A stretch of 64,000 nt of DNA from Rallus limicola (GCA_022605955.1 JAKCOZ010000003.1:45410761-45474760); one strand, 5' to 3'. Positions 37,429 to 50,472 are shown, counted from the stretch's first letter. Notes: a model not told the origin generated them from the letters alone. Numbers and translations: made by a program.

Positions 37429-40400
37429 AAGACAGCATGAGCTGCAGTCATTTATGCAGCAATTACTCATTGGCTGGCTCCCATTTGTTATTTTCTTCAA
37501 AGATTGGATTTCTCCCCAGAATGGCTTCCTTCAGCTAGTAGCTGAATTTCATCATAAAAGTCACAAGGTTTATAGATCTGAACCTGTCCTTCATTGCCTC
37601 AAGAAGAGGAAAAGCTCTTCCTTTTTGTGTTCTTACTCTGCCTGGGCAGAGCAGTTTTTCCACCAGACTTTGCATGTTTGGAGCCCTTGTTTTTCACCGG
37701 CTCACTCGCTTGCTCAGAGAAGGCTTACTTTTCACTTAAGAGCCATATTCAAAATGGTATTTGTGCCACATCTACCTTTCCTCTGGTTTTGATCCCATTT
37801 TGGATATAATCTTATATTGGGAGCAACAGGCACATCATATGCCATGAGGAGAGATTAGAACATTCCAGCTTCAAAGGCAGTAAAGTAATATATTTTTTAA
37901 TCAGCTGGGCACAAATATACCCTTACTCTTAAATATATAGAAATACAGCTCTCTTTTTCCAGATGTTTTACATCAGCTGTTGTGCAAGAAGGCAAACTCT
38001 TTTTGGTATTGCTCACTGAAGAACTCCCAGATGCTTTGGTCAGCTTTGGAGCCATATCTTCTTGCAGTATAACAGGAAATTTACTTAAAGGATTTGAATT
38101 AAACCTTGAAAATTTGTTGCATTCTTTCCTACATCTCGCTTGAATGTTGAACATGTGATGTCAGTTGAATGGGAATACAAATTTAACTTACCTTCTTCTT
38201 AAAAACTCTCTTCATGTTAGAGGTTCTGTTTTTGAACAATTGATATCGGTTCCCCTTTCTTAGTGAAAGACATTGAATATGTAACTTTGAGTCTTTGCTC
38301 CAGTAAGTTTGTATGAATAACAGAGCCCAAATATGAATTAGAAATAATTTCAAGCAAAGATCAGAACAGTATCTTTTAAATGCAAAATATTATTGTTACT
38401 TAGGTTAGGGAAGAGTTTTCTAAAAGAGCAGAGACTTACCTAGTCAAGTATTCAAAAGATATAAAATTATTTACTTGTATAGAGTTTAAACTGGTCAGTT
38501 ATTTTCTAGATAACAAAATAGATTAAGAAGCATGAAAATTAAAATCAGCAGCTGATAAAAATATTTATAAAAATATGATAAAATAGTTTATTCTCAGATT
38601 CTTTTGCAATCAAAATCTGTTTATAGAAGTAAATGGCTTGGAAAAAATCCCTTCAAATATATGTATTTTTGCATCAGAAGAAATGGCAACTAGCAAAAAT
38701 TTTGCATGCAAAACATCATTTGGAACACAAAGCAGTATAAATCATATTAAGATGTTGCTGCATAAAGGGCATTAAGGGATATGAAAGTCTGAAAGGTGAA
38801 ATGTTGGACAGTCTGAAAAATAATTTCCTTTTATGGAAAATTATATCATGACTCTGATTCTTCCACTGATTAATCCAAAATCACAAGTCAAAAGGAAATT
38901 GAATCCAAAAGTCTGATAAAGTTCTGTGAGGGCTTCTGGCATGCTTTCTACTAAGTAAAAAGACCTAGACAAGAAACTGTGAGCTGTATTCATCATTAGC
39001 CATTGGGGAATGTGCAGATATTTATCAGCAAAAAGCATTTTGTTGGATCTGTCTTCGAAATTGTTAAAGGAAGGTTTCTCTGTCACCAGAACATAATTCA
39101 TAACATCACTGCTAACTTGAATAGAACTAGAGTTGTTCCGTATTTAACACTGCCACTGGCAGTGGTTTTCTATTACCAAAAAGAAAGTATTTATTTAATC
39201 TAAGATATCAATTTACATATTTAAAAATACTTTAAGGTAATTTTAGATACATATTTTCTATGTATAACAATTCAATTTAGAATAAAGTGCTTTGAGTTGC
39301 AATATATATGTGTATTATACCAGCAAACTTAATTGTAATTGCCTTGAAATAATGAAAGATGATACAATTTTGGAAAATGTAGCATTCTTTCCCAGTCCAA
39401 ATGTTACTTTCAAAAGTAATCAAAGTTTTCATGCAGTAAGAAGATAGCTAAAATAAAAATCCTGAGATGAATCACAGTTTAGAAATCCTTCAGTCAACCT
39501 CATATGCTTACTCCCAGATGACATCGATTCTTCTTCATGAGCAAAGGAAAAAATTCAAAATTAATGTGTCCTGTTTTACACACCAGACATTATGTCCAGA
39601 TTTCTTTTAATTTGTCAAAAATTCCAGTTTAGACAAATTTCTGCTCAAAATACATAGAAATATGAGGAAATACAACTTAGATCTGGTTAACTTACATACT
39701 AAAAGCTATTAAGAAGCATTTTCCTTGCCCATTTCCCCTTGTGAATAAAAGTTTCTCTCAAGATGTACTGTCATAAAATGTTTCTTTTCCAGAAGACTTT
39801 AGACTAAATTTCATTAAGTCTGAGATTCACCTTCAGGCAGCTTTCTTAACCCTTCCTCAGAAATTATATCTAAAGCTACCTGCAGCATTCCTTCTGCATT
39901 ACTGAAATCTAACAGAGAGGGCTGGTGGCAGTGTGGAAGCTCTAAACTCATCATTTAGGACTGCTTTCAAATTCTTTGCTCTCTTTCTTGTAAGGAATCA
40001 AGAGTTAGCAAAAATTAAAAACTGTGAAGTTTCTTGTAACTAGCAGTTTTGAGGTGATTGCCTGTGCAAATCCACCCACAACTGACTTGTATCACCACTG
40101 TTGAATATTACGTGTAGTGTCAAGAAACTCAGTGTTTTATATTCCACTTCTCCTGGTGGCCAAAACAGGAAGGAAGCACGTGCAACAGCACAAAACAGTT
40201 GGCCAGTTGGCCCGTATGAGCAGTTGCCTTCAGGAACTTTTCATTAAGACTTTTTATTATTATTATTGTGCATCATCAGTATTGAGTATCATCTTGTATC
40301 ACTATTAAGTATCATCTTTTACCTTTTCATACCATCTTGCTTTGCTTTTTTCTCATGAAACACCTTGTATCCTCTCATCCTGAAGAAGTTGTAATTCTAC

Positions 40401-40802
40401 CACCTTTAATTCCTCCCCAGCTCCCAGCTGTCTCTCACCCATGTTTATCAGTGTTTTTACACTGCAAGCTAATGAATAGCTCTGCAGGTAACTGGCTTCA
40501 AAGCTGACAGTGTGTGCCAAAAGAGTAAATATGCTTCTCAGTCAAGCCAACAAAGCAGTTGGCAAGGTCTAAGCTTTCCAAATAGCTTTGATCCAGCACT
40601 TGCAGCTTCATCTGTGGGTAACGGTTGACTAATATAAACCTGGAATAGCTGGGAGAGAAGTGGTCTTTCCTAAGACTTAGGAGAAGACGACAGTATTCAT
40701 ATGAGGAAAGGAATGATATTCTAAAGGAAGCGAAAAGACTAATCAAGGGAAACCTTAAAATACCATAGAGAGCCTACATCACAGGAAACAAAGAAAGAAG
40801 CA

Positions 40803-41219
40803 TGGAATTGTTTAGGCTGGGAAAGACCCCTAAGATCATTGAGTTCAAGTCCACCACTAAACCACATCCCTAAGCATCACATCTATGCATCTTTTAAATA
40901 CCTCCAAGGATGTTGATTCAACCATTTCCCTGGGCAGCCTTTTCTGGTGCTTGATAAAGATTTTGGTGAAGAAATTTTTCCTAATATCCAATCTAAACGT
41001 CCCCTGAAGCTGTTTCTTCTTTTTCTATCACTTGTTGGGAGAAGAAACCAACACCCACCTGGTTATAACTTCCTTTCAGGTAGTTGTAGAGAGCGATGAG
41101 ATCTCCTCTCAACCTCCTTTTCTCCAGACTGAGCTCCAATTCCCTCAGGCACTTCTCAAAAGACTTGTGCTCCAGACCCTTCAACAGCTTCATTGCCCTT
41201 CTATGGATCCACCTCATCT
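40803..41219 (-). mobile_element. CR1 fragment, antisense (3' part)
   Basis: GGAATTGTTTAGGCTGGGAA, AAGATCATTGAGTTCAAGTC, TTTCCTAATATCCAATCTAA and AGCGATGAGATCTCCTCTCA are antisense CR1. The translated minus-strand remnant includes [20 protein letters not shown] and [17 protein letters not shown], matching the C-terminal block of CR1 ORF2. Frames are broken. Confidence 0.92.
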
Positions 41220-41228
41220 GCTAAGTGT

Positions 41229-41267
41229 GTCACCTTGTCATAGGAGGAGATCGGTTTGGTTAAGCAT
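41229..41267 (-). mobile_element. CR1 reverse-transcriptase scrap, antisense
   Basis: The reverse complement reads CLTKPISSYDKVT, comparable with [13 protein letters not shown] in the 7795-9710 element. It comes from the middle of the reverse transcriptase, so a large internal part of the element is missing between it and 41219, or it derives from a second CR1. Confidence 0.6.
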
Positions 41268-41306
41268 TAAGGCATTAAGTCCATTTTTCCCTTACCCACC
41301 AAAGGA

Positions 41307-41592
41307 TGGATGCGGGAGATCCTGGACAAACACTCAGGGATCAATATGATCAGGTGGATGCCGTTTATTCAAACCATTCCTCAGCTTATATAGACCAGTG
41401 CCATGTGCTCATGTCTGGATAGCTCCGCCCCTGCCATGTGCACGCAGCCAGCCCCTATTGGTTAAACGCATACAATCTTGCCCTGATTGGTTACAAGCCC
41501 CACAGCACCCACACAGTTGTTACAGTTCGAAGGCTGGATTGGTCACGTGCCCATTGGTCACGTGCCCATTGTCCACTAAAAAACCTCCAACA
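41307..41592 (-). mobile_element. Compact retroviral LTR (alpha/beta-retrovirus-like layout), antisense
   Basis: About 285 bp read on the minus strand. It has several CCAAT boxes (ATTGG on + at 41457, 41486, 41538, 41553), two CACGTG E-boxes, a TATATAAG box (about 41385-41392) and AATAAA at 41364-41369, followed by a short R/U5-like stretch ending near 41307. Having AATAAA just downstream of the TATA box, at the start of R, resembles alpharetroviruses and class II endogenous retroviruses. No gag, pol or env adjoins. Ends are approximate because no target duplication stands out. It lies between CR1 pieces, so it most likely inserted into CR1 sequence. Confidence 0.65.
41541..41570 (-). promoter_or_regulatory. 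Tandem 15-mer with E-box and CCAAT motifs in the LTR U3
   Basis: GGTCACGTGCCCATT occurs twice head to tail (41541-41555 and 41556-41570). Each copy carries a palindromic CACGTG, and the junctions create CCAAT boxes on the minus strand. This is a plausible enhancer-like duplication. Confidence 0.8.
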
Positions 41593-42355
41593 GGCAGAGA
41601 TTGTCCTTAGCCCTCCTTTTATTGCTAATGTATTTAAGGAAACATTTTCTATTGTATTTAATGGCAGTAGCCATAAAAGCCAAAGCTGGGCTTTGGTTCT
41701 TCCAATTTTCTCCCTGAATAACCTCACAGCATCCTTGTAGTCCTCTTGAGTAGTGTGCTTCTTCTGCCAAAGTCATATGCTCTCTTTTTTCCCCTGAGTT
41801 CAGCTCTCTGTTCAGCCAGGCCAGTCTTCCTCCTTGCTCGCTTGTGTATCAAAGCTCCTGTGCCTTTAAGATTTCCTCCCTGAAGAATGTTCAGCCTTCT
41901 TGGACTCCTTTGCCCTTCAGGACTGCCTCTCAAGGGACTCTTAACAAATTTCTAGACAGGCCAAAGTCTGCCCTTTGGAAGGTCCAAGGTGGCAGTTCCA
42001 CGGACCTCCCTCCATTTTTCTCCAAGAATCAGAACCTATTGTTTCATGGTCACTGTGCCTAAGATTGCCTCCAACCATCATCCACAAGTCCTTCTCTTTC
42101 CACAAGGAACAGGTTCGGCCTTCCCTGGTTGGGTCACTGTCCAGCTGTGTCAGAAAGTTGTCTTCCAAACACTCCAGGAACCTCCTGGACTGTTTCTCTC
42201 TGCTGTATTTTATTTCCAGCAGACATCTGGTAAGTTGAAGTCCCCTACTAGAACAAAGGTTAGTGATTGTGAGACTTCTCCCATGTTTTGCTATTTCGTC
42301 TGCCTCTTCATTCTGGTTGGGTAGTCAATAGCAGACTCCCGCTATGATATCTGCC
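41593..42355 (-). mobile_element. CR1 ORF2 5' part (endonuclease and early polymerase), antisense
   Basis: The minus strand reads through CR1 endonuclease-region sequence (blocks such as CAGCAGACATCTGGTAAGTT, GAAGTCCCCTACTAGAACAA, GGTTGGGTAGTCAATAGCAG on +) to the start of the polymerase part, where the translation contains CFLKYISNKRRAKDNL, matching [16 protein letters not shown] in the young CR1. It is an old copy with broken frames. With 40803-41267 it may be one original element interrupted by the LTR and an internal deletion. Confidence 0.85.
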
Positions 42356-45300
42356 TTTCAAGTAAAGACTTGATGGAAAAGAAGGATAATAATATCTGCA
42401 AAAGAAAGTCTTCATAAACAATGGCAGATTTGAAAGTGATTTATCTATATAGCTGAGCAAGTATTGAAGGAAAATTCTTTGCAATTGTATGTTTTAATTT
42501 GATGTCAAATTTTACTTGATTTTTTAAAATAAGTATTGGGTAAATTTGGAGTATTAATTATTTTCTCATCATTTCAACTTCTTTCAGAACTGACAGTACT
42601 ATAGAGTTCAGTAAATAATCATGTGAATCTTTCTCACAAAGACTCTCTTGCTAATAATAGTATACAGGCCGTGTGCATACCTGACATACAGCTTCTCTAA
42701 AATACATAATCCAAAGAGGCACTTGTATTTAAGCATGGGCAGAATAATTGGCAAAGCTTAATCCACAGCATGCTGCAGTTTTGCAGGGCTTTATCCAGCA
42801 GTTCTTAAGGAGAACCAGTCCGGCTGCTCACTCCAAGATGCTTTGCTAGTCTAATGACAGTCCTGAAACGAAGACAACAGAGACTTTTTTTAATGATGCT
42901 CCTAGAAGTGAGGGTAGAGAGCTGTTGTTAATGAGAGGGAAAAGTAGGTACAATTGGGCAGAAGGACAAAGGGTGATGGACTGTTTCTAAATCTCAGAAG
43001 TGTAACACTGGATCCATCACTTCCAACAAATGGCCAATAACAAGGTGTTAACTTGCAAATTCCATCTCACACAGAAATTGTAATTTTAGTCCAGATGTTG
43101 TTCAAGTTTGAAGGAGAAGACCAAAAGGTATTTCAAGAGAAAACTATCCTGCGTTGTACATTTAGTATTCCGTAAGGGGTTTTATTTTCCTAAATACATC
43201 TATTCCTGTATGCTTTTGCATTTCAAACCCCATTGGCTAGTGGATCTGCAAATAAACAAAGGTTTCATCTGAAGCCAGAGGTTACTGAATGCCTCACGGA
43301 AGCGTTTTCATCCCATCTGTCACACTGTGCAGTTGCCAAAATTTGTTGTGAAAAATCACAGCTCTGAAGGTAGATTAGCAGACATTTATCATCTTTCTTT
43401 GAGACAAAGAAAACACAAGTGTACCTGAGCTTATTGTTTCATTCACGGAATCCTACTCTCCTAGGGTGCATCGCTTAAATCTCCTTTTGGATATTCCCCC
43501 TGACAGAATTTCACAGAACAAACATTAATAGAGATTGTATGGAAATAACATTATAAAGGAATAACTTTCAGTTTGGATGACTTTCTGGGGTCAGAAATTG
43601 AAACTTCTTTTGCTGAAAGGTGGGATTAGAATGGTTGGTTTTTTTCGTGTTGTCATTTCTCCCTGAATAGCTGTTGTTCTTTTGGAATCTAAAGAGATGC
43701 CTTGAAAAAGAGTATTGAAATGTTGGATAAACAGGCACCCTTCTTTGCAAATTAATAGAAGAAATGGTACAACTCTTTTTCTGAAGGTACAGAACTAAGC
43801 AAATAGGACCTACCACCCTAAATGCATGCCATATGCAATCTGAGTGGAAGCTGAACTGTGTAGAAGATGGCTTTCGCTAGGCTCAAAATGCAGCTGTGGA
43901 GCATAGGTACCAGACAATGGAGGACTCTGTGTGTATGAGTCCGTATATGAGCAAACACAGACAAAAAGAGGTAGTCAAAACCTAAAAATGTACCTAGAAA
44001 AATATTAAGAATATAGTCTTGAAAAAAAAACTCAACAAAATAAGTAAAATTAGAAATTGGGGGCAGAATGCATACAATCTCTATAATGAAGATGGAATCA
44101 AATAACATGTTCTGTCATTATTTTTTTTTTCTCCAAGCAGAGGCATCCCATAAGGCTCCAAAACTGGCTGATCTTTTGAATCACAAAGCCTAACAATATG
44201 CTGAGTAATTGTTATTTCCTTCCAATGCAATTACAGGTTTCTGAGAAAAATGCCCAAAACAATTTATGTGTTCTGCTCTTGCTGTGCCTAATTCCAATGA
44301 AGTTTATCACAGAAGATGAAAAATAACTTGAAAAGATCATGACTGACACCTGTCATTCTTTTGATAGACATGTATGTGATTTTCTCCATAGGTGGAGCAA
44401 TATACGCAGTAGAAAAGGCTCCTGCTGTTTGTTTATTGCTCTTGCATATACTCCTACATCTTTACTTAAAAACACAAGGCTGAAGGAACGTGTCCAGTGG
44501 TTTCAGGTGCAGAGACTGATCCTTATAGAGTGAAAGAGTTTATTTTATAAGCTTGAGTTCAACAAAGTTTTGCCTCCTACTGGTATTAGACTGTGTCTCA
44601 TTACAGAATCTGTTATTCTGTGGACATTACTCATAATCATCAACCCAGAGGTTTAGACCAGTGTATTTTAAAGAAGCGTTCTGAATCTACACACATTTCC
44701 AGTGGAGGTATAAAAATCCTTTTATTGTTAATTTGCACATACAATACATTTGCACCTTGTAGGTACTTTTTGTGAACCTTTAAGAAGTAATGTGATTTGT
44801 AATCCATTCTGTGATCTGCCTAGAACAAGTTTATGCCCACTATTTTGACTACAATATCTGAAGAAATAACATATGTGAATAACAGATAAGGTACTAAAAC
44901 TTCAGTTCTCTTGAATCCTTTGTATTTACAAAAGTTAAAATCCTTCCCATCTTTTAGAATAAACATTCTCAACTGTACACACAGATATATGAATAGAATA
45001 ATGCTGTTTCACATATCAACTTATTTTCCAGAAATAAGGATGAGCCATAAAATTTATAAACACAATAAGAGCAAACAGCCTGCTATGTCAAACCAATTAA
45101 TTGGCATAAGCAGACATAATACTGTATCTTATGGGAAAGTAGTATTTGCATTTCCCGTAAAACAGATGATGATGCATTCCTGCTTTAAAATCAGAGGCAA
45201 CTCTGCCTTTGATTTTATTTGGAAATCCCTCCTGTGCATGGCACCATCTATTCCATACAGTGTTGGTGGGATACCAACGAGACAGTCTGCTTTCTAACTT

Positions 45301-48300
45301 GTCATACAAAAATGCTGAGTATCAAATTCTGTTCTTTCTGTGTAACTGTGGGAGAGCTCAGATGGAGCCACTGAATTATTAAGGGCTTACATGAATGTAA
45401 GTGAAAGTGGGATCTAGCCTAAGGGGTTTTTTGACTGTAGAAAGTACATTCATCCTTGAAGCTGTTCAGTGATATTGTGGGGTTTTTTTAATATGAACAT
45501 TTGATGAATTAATTCATAATGTGCGATAGGTGCTGTGATGGAAGAAGTCAGAGTTACTCTGATCTCTTGCCAAAGTTTTTGAAAGGTTTATAGCAATGTT
45601 CATTCAGCATACCAGATACTGCATCAGTTCTATAAAAGCATATGACTGTTGTTCCAAGCATGTCTTTTCTCCTTAAAAAAGTGTTCTCTAGGTCCACAGA
45701 GGTTTAAGAAGTTTCCTCATTGTTTGTTGTGATAATGTAGCTCTTCGTGCTCTCCCTTTCTATTGTCATTTGCTCTGCATATGGGAGCAAGTTTTAAGGT
45801 GTGGAGGCATGCCTACTGGCCACCCAGAGATTGTCCATAAGATCAAAAGAACAGTTTTCTGCAGCAGGATAATTCCTCTCCATCTCCCTCCTCTCTCCTC
45901 CAATTCAGCTATTGATTACCCTCTTTCAGATTTTCATAATAGGTTTTTAGTCATTCTAATAGCTTTTGCCATAGGAAGAGTATTTAGGTACCAGTATCCT
46001 AAAAGCTTTTAGCATGATCACTCCACACTTAGATTAAAGGAAGAATTTAACCAGCTGAGAAGTTTCCCATTTGCACGTTTAAGGTGTGAAGAGCACCACA
46101 CACTTTACACACAGGTCCTATGAAACAGAGACCTACAACTCGAAACAGCAGATGTTGCCTATATGGTAAAAATAAAACCCTTATTTTTCCTTTAGACAAT
46201 AGACAGGTTATTTTCACTGTTTAATCAATATGAACATAGTATCTGGACTTTTAAGATCTTCCTAGACTGTTGGTGTACTTGGTAGAAATCTCAATTTAAT
46301 CATAACAGATGAAACAAAAAAACTGGGTTTTTTTCAAAGCCATTTTGTTATTTGGGGTTTCTTTCCTATTTATTTGCATATCCTGAATGTTTTGTGTTGC
46401 CAGCTCCAAAAATTCCTGTTAGATGTCTAAAAGGTCCATTTGTAAGAAAAGTCGCGGGGTTAAATTGATCAATACAAACAATACTCCTTGGAGGACCTTT
46501 GGGATGTTGTCTGTGAGTCATCTCACCTGGATCAGTTTTAAACCCTAAAGCAGCATCAACCTCCCATCATCCCTGTTACAGTCAGTTCATGCTGGCAGGA
46601 GATGCCTTTTTTGCTGCCTTTGGTCAGGATCTCTGTTATGACATTAACACAGAATCTGTTCCCTCCACTTGAAGCATGCATCCATTTCCTAAACCATCAT
46701 CCCACAAACATTTGTACGACCTATGGATGTATGACTTAATCCAGCCATTGGAAACTCCCCACAAGCCACATCTTATCAGATTTCCAGCCTAGGAGATTTA
46801 AGGGAGATTTCAAGAAGATTTTATGTTCAGTCTTGAAATTCATAAGTGTAAGAACAGTGATTGCCTGTAATGAACATTTTATAGAGAATGTTTTCAAGCG
46901 CTTTGCAATGGGAAACTATTAAAATGCTAAATGTGGTTTATTATTAATTGTGCTATATAGTAAAGATGGTTTCAGGCCATATTTACTCCCATAGTGGCTG
47001 CCTTATGAAATAGACGATTCTCCACTTCATGAAAAAACATATGAAATTAAGAAAATTGTAAATTTAGAATAACATATTGGATATTAGAACAGTGGAATTA
47101 CCAAATTACTTGTCATGTCTATACTTTTCTTAATGAGCAGAAACAATCAGAGAAAAAAGCACTGACTTACCAAAATTATTCTCTTTAGGGTGCTACTGCA
47201 TGAGTGATACTGTCCTACATGCCATGAGCAATCTATTAATTTAGGTCATCTTGAAGGTGAGCATATATAACTCGCCATCAGCATTTTCCAGCTTAGGCAG
47301 GAAAGGTGAACATCTTTCTGGTTCTGCCAATGAATTTTCAACATTAGAAAAAGAACTCTAATTAGATTCACAAGTACTGTATTTGGGCAACATTGTAGGA
47401 GTGCAATTCAAAGCTGTGCATGCGTCCTGGAGAGTAAGAAATCATACCTGTAATCTGCTTATAATTTGGGGACTGGAAAACCTCAAGTCCATAGCACCAC
47501 TGAGGCAACAGTGCTTCCCTGTCACAGGAAAATGAGCTGTAATTCCATCCTTGTCCATGCTTATTCCATCGTTCCTCACTGTGGGCTTCCAGGAGAACCC
47601 TCCTGGGCTTCTCAGGAGAATCCCGCATTGCCCATGGCAGGGCAGTTCACTGAGGAAGGATTTCAGTGCTTTCACCCATGAGGAAAAAAAAATTACATGC
47701 ACCTCTTGTTAGCAGCATATCTTACAAGAATTATGGAGGTATAAACCTTTGCAGAACTTCAAGAGACTGTAAGAGCTAAGAGGCTCAAGTATGGGAAACA
47801 GTCATTGTAAAGCCAAGAAGTGACCAGCAGTACTTCATGCAGAGCTTTCTAGAAAGAAGTAACGAAACAGCAGACCCCTAAACAAGAATGACATTTCAGT
47901 ACAGTATTTCATCTCTGTACCTTAAGACATCTTAAAGTAATCTGTATTGCACTGAATTTTCTTAGGAATGAAATATAATTTCTGTATGAACGTTTTCCTT
48001 TTAACTGTTTTATCTGTTTCAAGGTTCCCTCTTCTTGCTTCCAGTTTGGCAGCTTCCAGATGACAGCATAAATACACATTTATCTTTAAAATCCAACTAA
48101 AAATTCAAACCATACTGCCTTAAAATATGTAATCTGGTATGTCAGAATCTCTCTTCAAGCTTAACAGGTATCTCCTTAGGCAGGAAAAATAAAATCCACA
48201 AGGACTTGTCCTGTTGTGAAACAGTTGACAGCTTGCATTAGTAGTGAAAAGATCTGGAAGCTGGTACTGAAAATTATGCATAATTTGAATTACTTTAATT

Positions 48301-48419
48301 TTAGTAAAACCAATGCTTATTTTGTCCAACTAACCTTCAAAAAGTATTTATTTTAATCATGTGAAAATCTGAATATTGTATGAATGTATAGGCTTTTAAT
48401 AAAAAATTAAGTAAAAAAC

Positions 48420-48455
48420 CAGCATGGCTTTAGTAAATCATGTCATGCAACTAAA
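48420..48455 (+). mobile_element. Possible ancient CR1/L3-like LINE scrap
   Basis: Translates as QHGFSKSCHATK, comparable with [14 protein letters not shown] of CR1 reverse transcriptase. The flanks show no further similarity by eye, so chance is not excluded. Confidence 0.3.
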
Positions 48456-48855
48456 TAGAACATCATTTTAAATATGTATGAAATAAAACATATTAGTAAC
48501 ATAGTTGGTATTTAGTCATTTGATTACCTAAAGCATGGTAAGTAAGACTTAGAGAAGTATCTATTATTCTTTGGGGAACTTGTGCTTTGTGCTGGTTCCC
48601 AGCAGCTGGGACACTGACAAACTCCTTGAAGCACCGAATGCAACATACTGTGCACAGACTTTTCAAGGAAATATTTGAAAATAAATGTGGCCAAACTGGT
48701 GAAAGTTTCCTCAAGAATTCCTCAATACATGGTGCAATTTGAGAAAAAAAAAAACAACCTCCAGCCAGAAAACCTACTTGTCATTCAGGGTTTCAGTGAT
48801 TTCAGCTATGGGCTTGTTTGAACTTTAACTAGCTGCTACTTTCTCGCTTACTCCA

Positions 48856-48875
48856 TGATCTGTATATCATTTTAG
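48856..48875 (+). promoter_or_regulatory. SV2C: Splice acceptor of the third SV2C coding exon
   Basis: GATCTGTATATCATTTTAG, with a short and interrupted pyrimidine tract. The cut after 48875 restores the SV2C frame. Confidence 0.85.
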
Positions 48876-49027
48876 GATTGGTGGAGCTGTGCCAACAGTC
48901 TTCTCCTATTTTTCGGAAGTGCTTGCTCGAGAGAAACGAGGTGAACACCTGAGTTGGCTCTGTATGTTTTGGATGATTGGCGGCATCTACGCTTCTGCAA
49001 TGGCTTGGGCAATAATTCCTCATTATG
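48876..49027 (+). CDS. SV2C: SV2C, third coding exon (residues 254-304 plus one base)
   Basis: 152 nt completing TM4, the TM4-TM5 loop and TM5. The first base completes G254, then IGGAVPTVFSYFSEVLAREK, RGEHLSWLCMFWMIGGIYAS and AMAWAIIPHY follow. The loop EVLAREKRGEHLSW is the conserved cytoplasmic segment between TM4 and TM5 in SV2 proteins, where major-facilitator relatives have their E..R motif. The exon ends CATTATG|GTAGGA, leaving phase 1, and the next codon should be the Gly before the WSF block that follows in SV2 proteins. The GTAGGA donor is weaker than the two upstream donors. No further SV2C exon was found, so the gene continues beyond the window: the large luminal loop and the second six-TM half are not here. 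Confidence 0.97.
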
Positions 49028-50455
49028 GTAGGACAAGCATCTTCTAATTTGTAGCTCTTCTAGTATGAAAGTAAAGCTCTTGGAGTATAGTTTAAAGAGT
49101 GACTTCATATCTGTTCTCAAAATACTGACCCTGCTGAAAAAATTGATTACTTTTGGTGAAAATTATAAGAACGGGTTGTACCCTAAATAACAAGCGGTAT
49201 ATTGAAAGATGCAAAAAATAGACAATGCCAATGTTTAGTGAGATTCTTTAAATCACTGAAAACATGGACACATGAAAATATAATAGGTGGTGGTGTTGAA
49301 TCTGGAAGAAATGGGTAATGTCAATACTAGCATTAAAGAAAATAAATTTTTAATTCCTGGATGTCAAATTTGTATTCACTTTGTTTATTTGATACAGGGA
49401 TAAAAAGTCAATCATACATTTTTGAGGAAGAAGAGCAAGGACCTATTTTAACATTTGCAGTGCTAGTTCTGAATATAAAGCTGTGCTGAAAGTTTCATTC
49501 TTAGATCTTTTTAGTGATGTAGAAATAAATTGAACGGAGTGCACATAAGAGCTGTAGAGGTGCATGAGGGCAGACAAGACAGGAACCTTGCAGTGGTTGA
49601 AGTTATACACACATGCAATATAAGCCACTTTGCAAAAGAGCTCTTCACTGCCTTGACATGGTTAAACATTATGTGGAGCTACAGATTCAATTCTTAGTCT
49701 CTTGGGCTTGCCTTTTAGAAGAGTTAAGTGTTCATGGGTCTCTGGGGTTGCTGAGACTGCTCAGGGGTTCTTAAAAATCAGCCTCCACAAGCAGTTCTCC
49801 CTGGCACTTCTCAAGACAAGCAAATCAGCATTGTGAGTTAGCTGGCATCCAGAGCAACTTTCTTCAGCCAAGCAGTGAGGTTTATCACAGTTGCATTGTG
49901 GAAGAGAGGACAACTAAGGTTTGCCCAAAGGAATTGGAACATTTAGCAAGCAGTAATGTCCAGAAATAAACTATCATCATGCAGACTAATCAAATATCTA
50001 GATTATTGCATTAAAATTAATTTTAGAGGTCAGTACACGCAACCTGAATCTATGTCTTCAACCTTGCCTTTTGTCTTTGAATTGCTGGAATTAAAGAGAG
50101 GGATTTATGCTGACAAGGCACAACGTGGATAATTTTTTTTCCCAATTAGTAAATTGCTCTGGATGTTAAGTCCTTTTGTGCTTTCCTATGGATTTTTATT
50201 TTCTTAATCTTTCAGTGGAAAATGCAAACATTATGACAGACTGATTTACACAGGTTGCCTAATTTCATTGTAGATTTTATAAATAACTCAATAACCTTTA
50301 CTGAGGTGCTTTTAAAATGTCACATAGCAGTGTATCTCAATGAATAATAATACACTTCCATATTAAGCAGTGACATTAGAGGGAAGGTTTTTTTCTTTCT
50401 TTACCAGTGGAAGAAAATCAGCAACAAAAAGCCACACCACACTGATTTTTATTTT

Positions 50456-50472
50456 TGTGTGTGTGTGTGTGT
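50456..50472. repeat. (TG)8 microsatellite
   Basis: Uninterrupted TG run after a T-rich stretch. Confidence 0.9.

Larger units (their letters stand above)
35146..48875 (+). other. SV2C: SV2C intron between the second and third coding exons (13,730 bp)
   Basis: Bounded by GTAAGT and TTTTAG. It holds CR1 fragments at 36.1 and 37.1 kb, low-complexity tracts at 37.35-37.43 kb, and the nested CR1/LTR block at 40.8-42.4 kb. The stretches 35146-36146, 37429-40802 and 42356-48419 are AT-rich noncoding sequence where I recognise no gene. Confidence 0.85.

Noticed and set aside
47368..47702. Two overlapping minus-strand frames of 86 codons that look fairly protein-like
   Set aside because: They overlap in different frames, match no family I recognise, and have no splice signals or conserved motif to support an exon.
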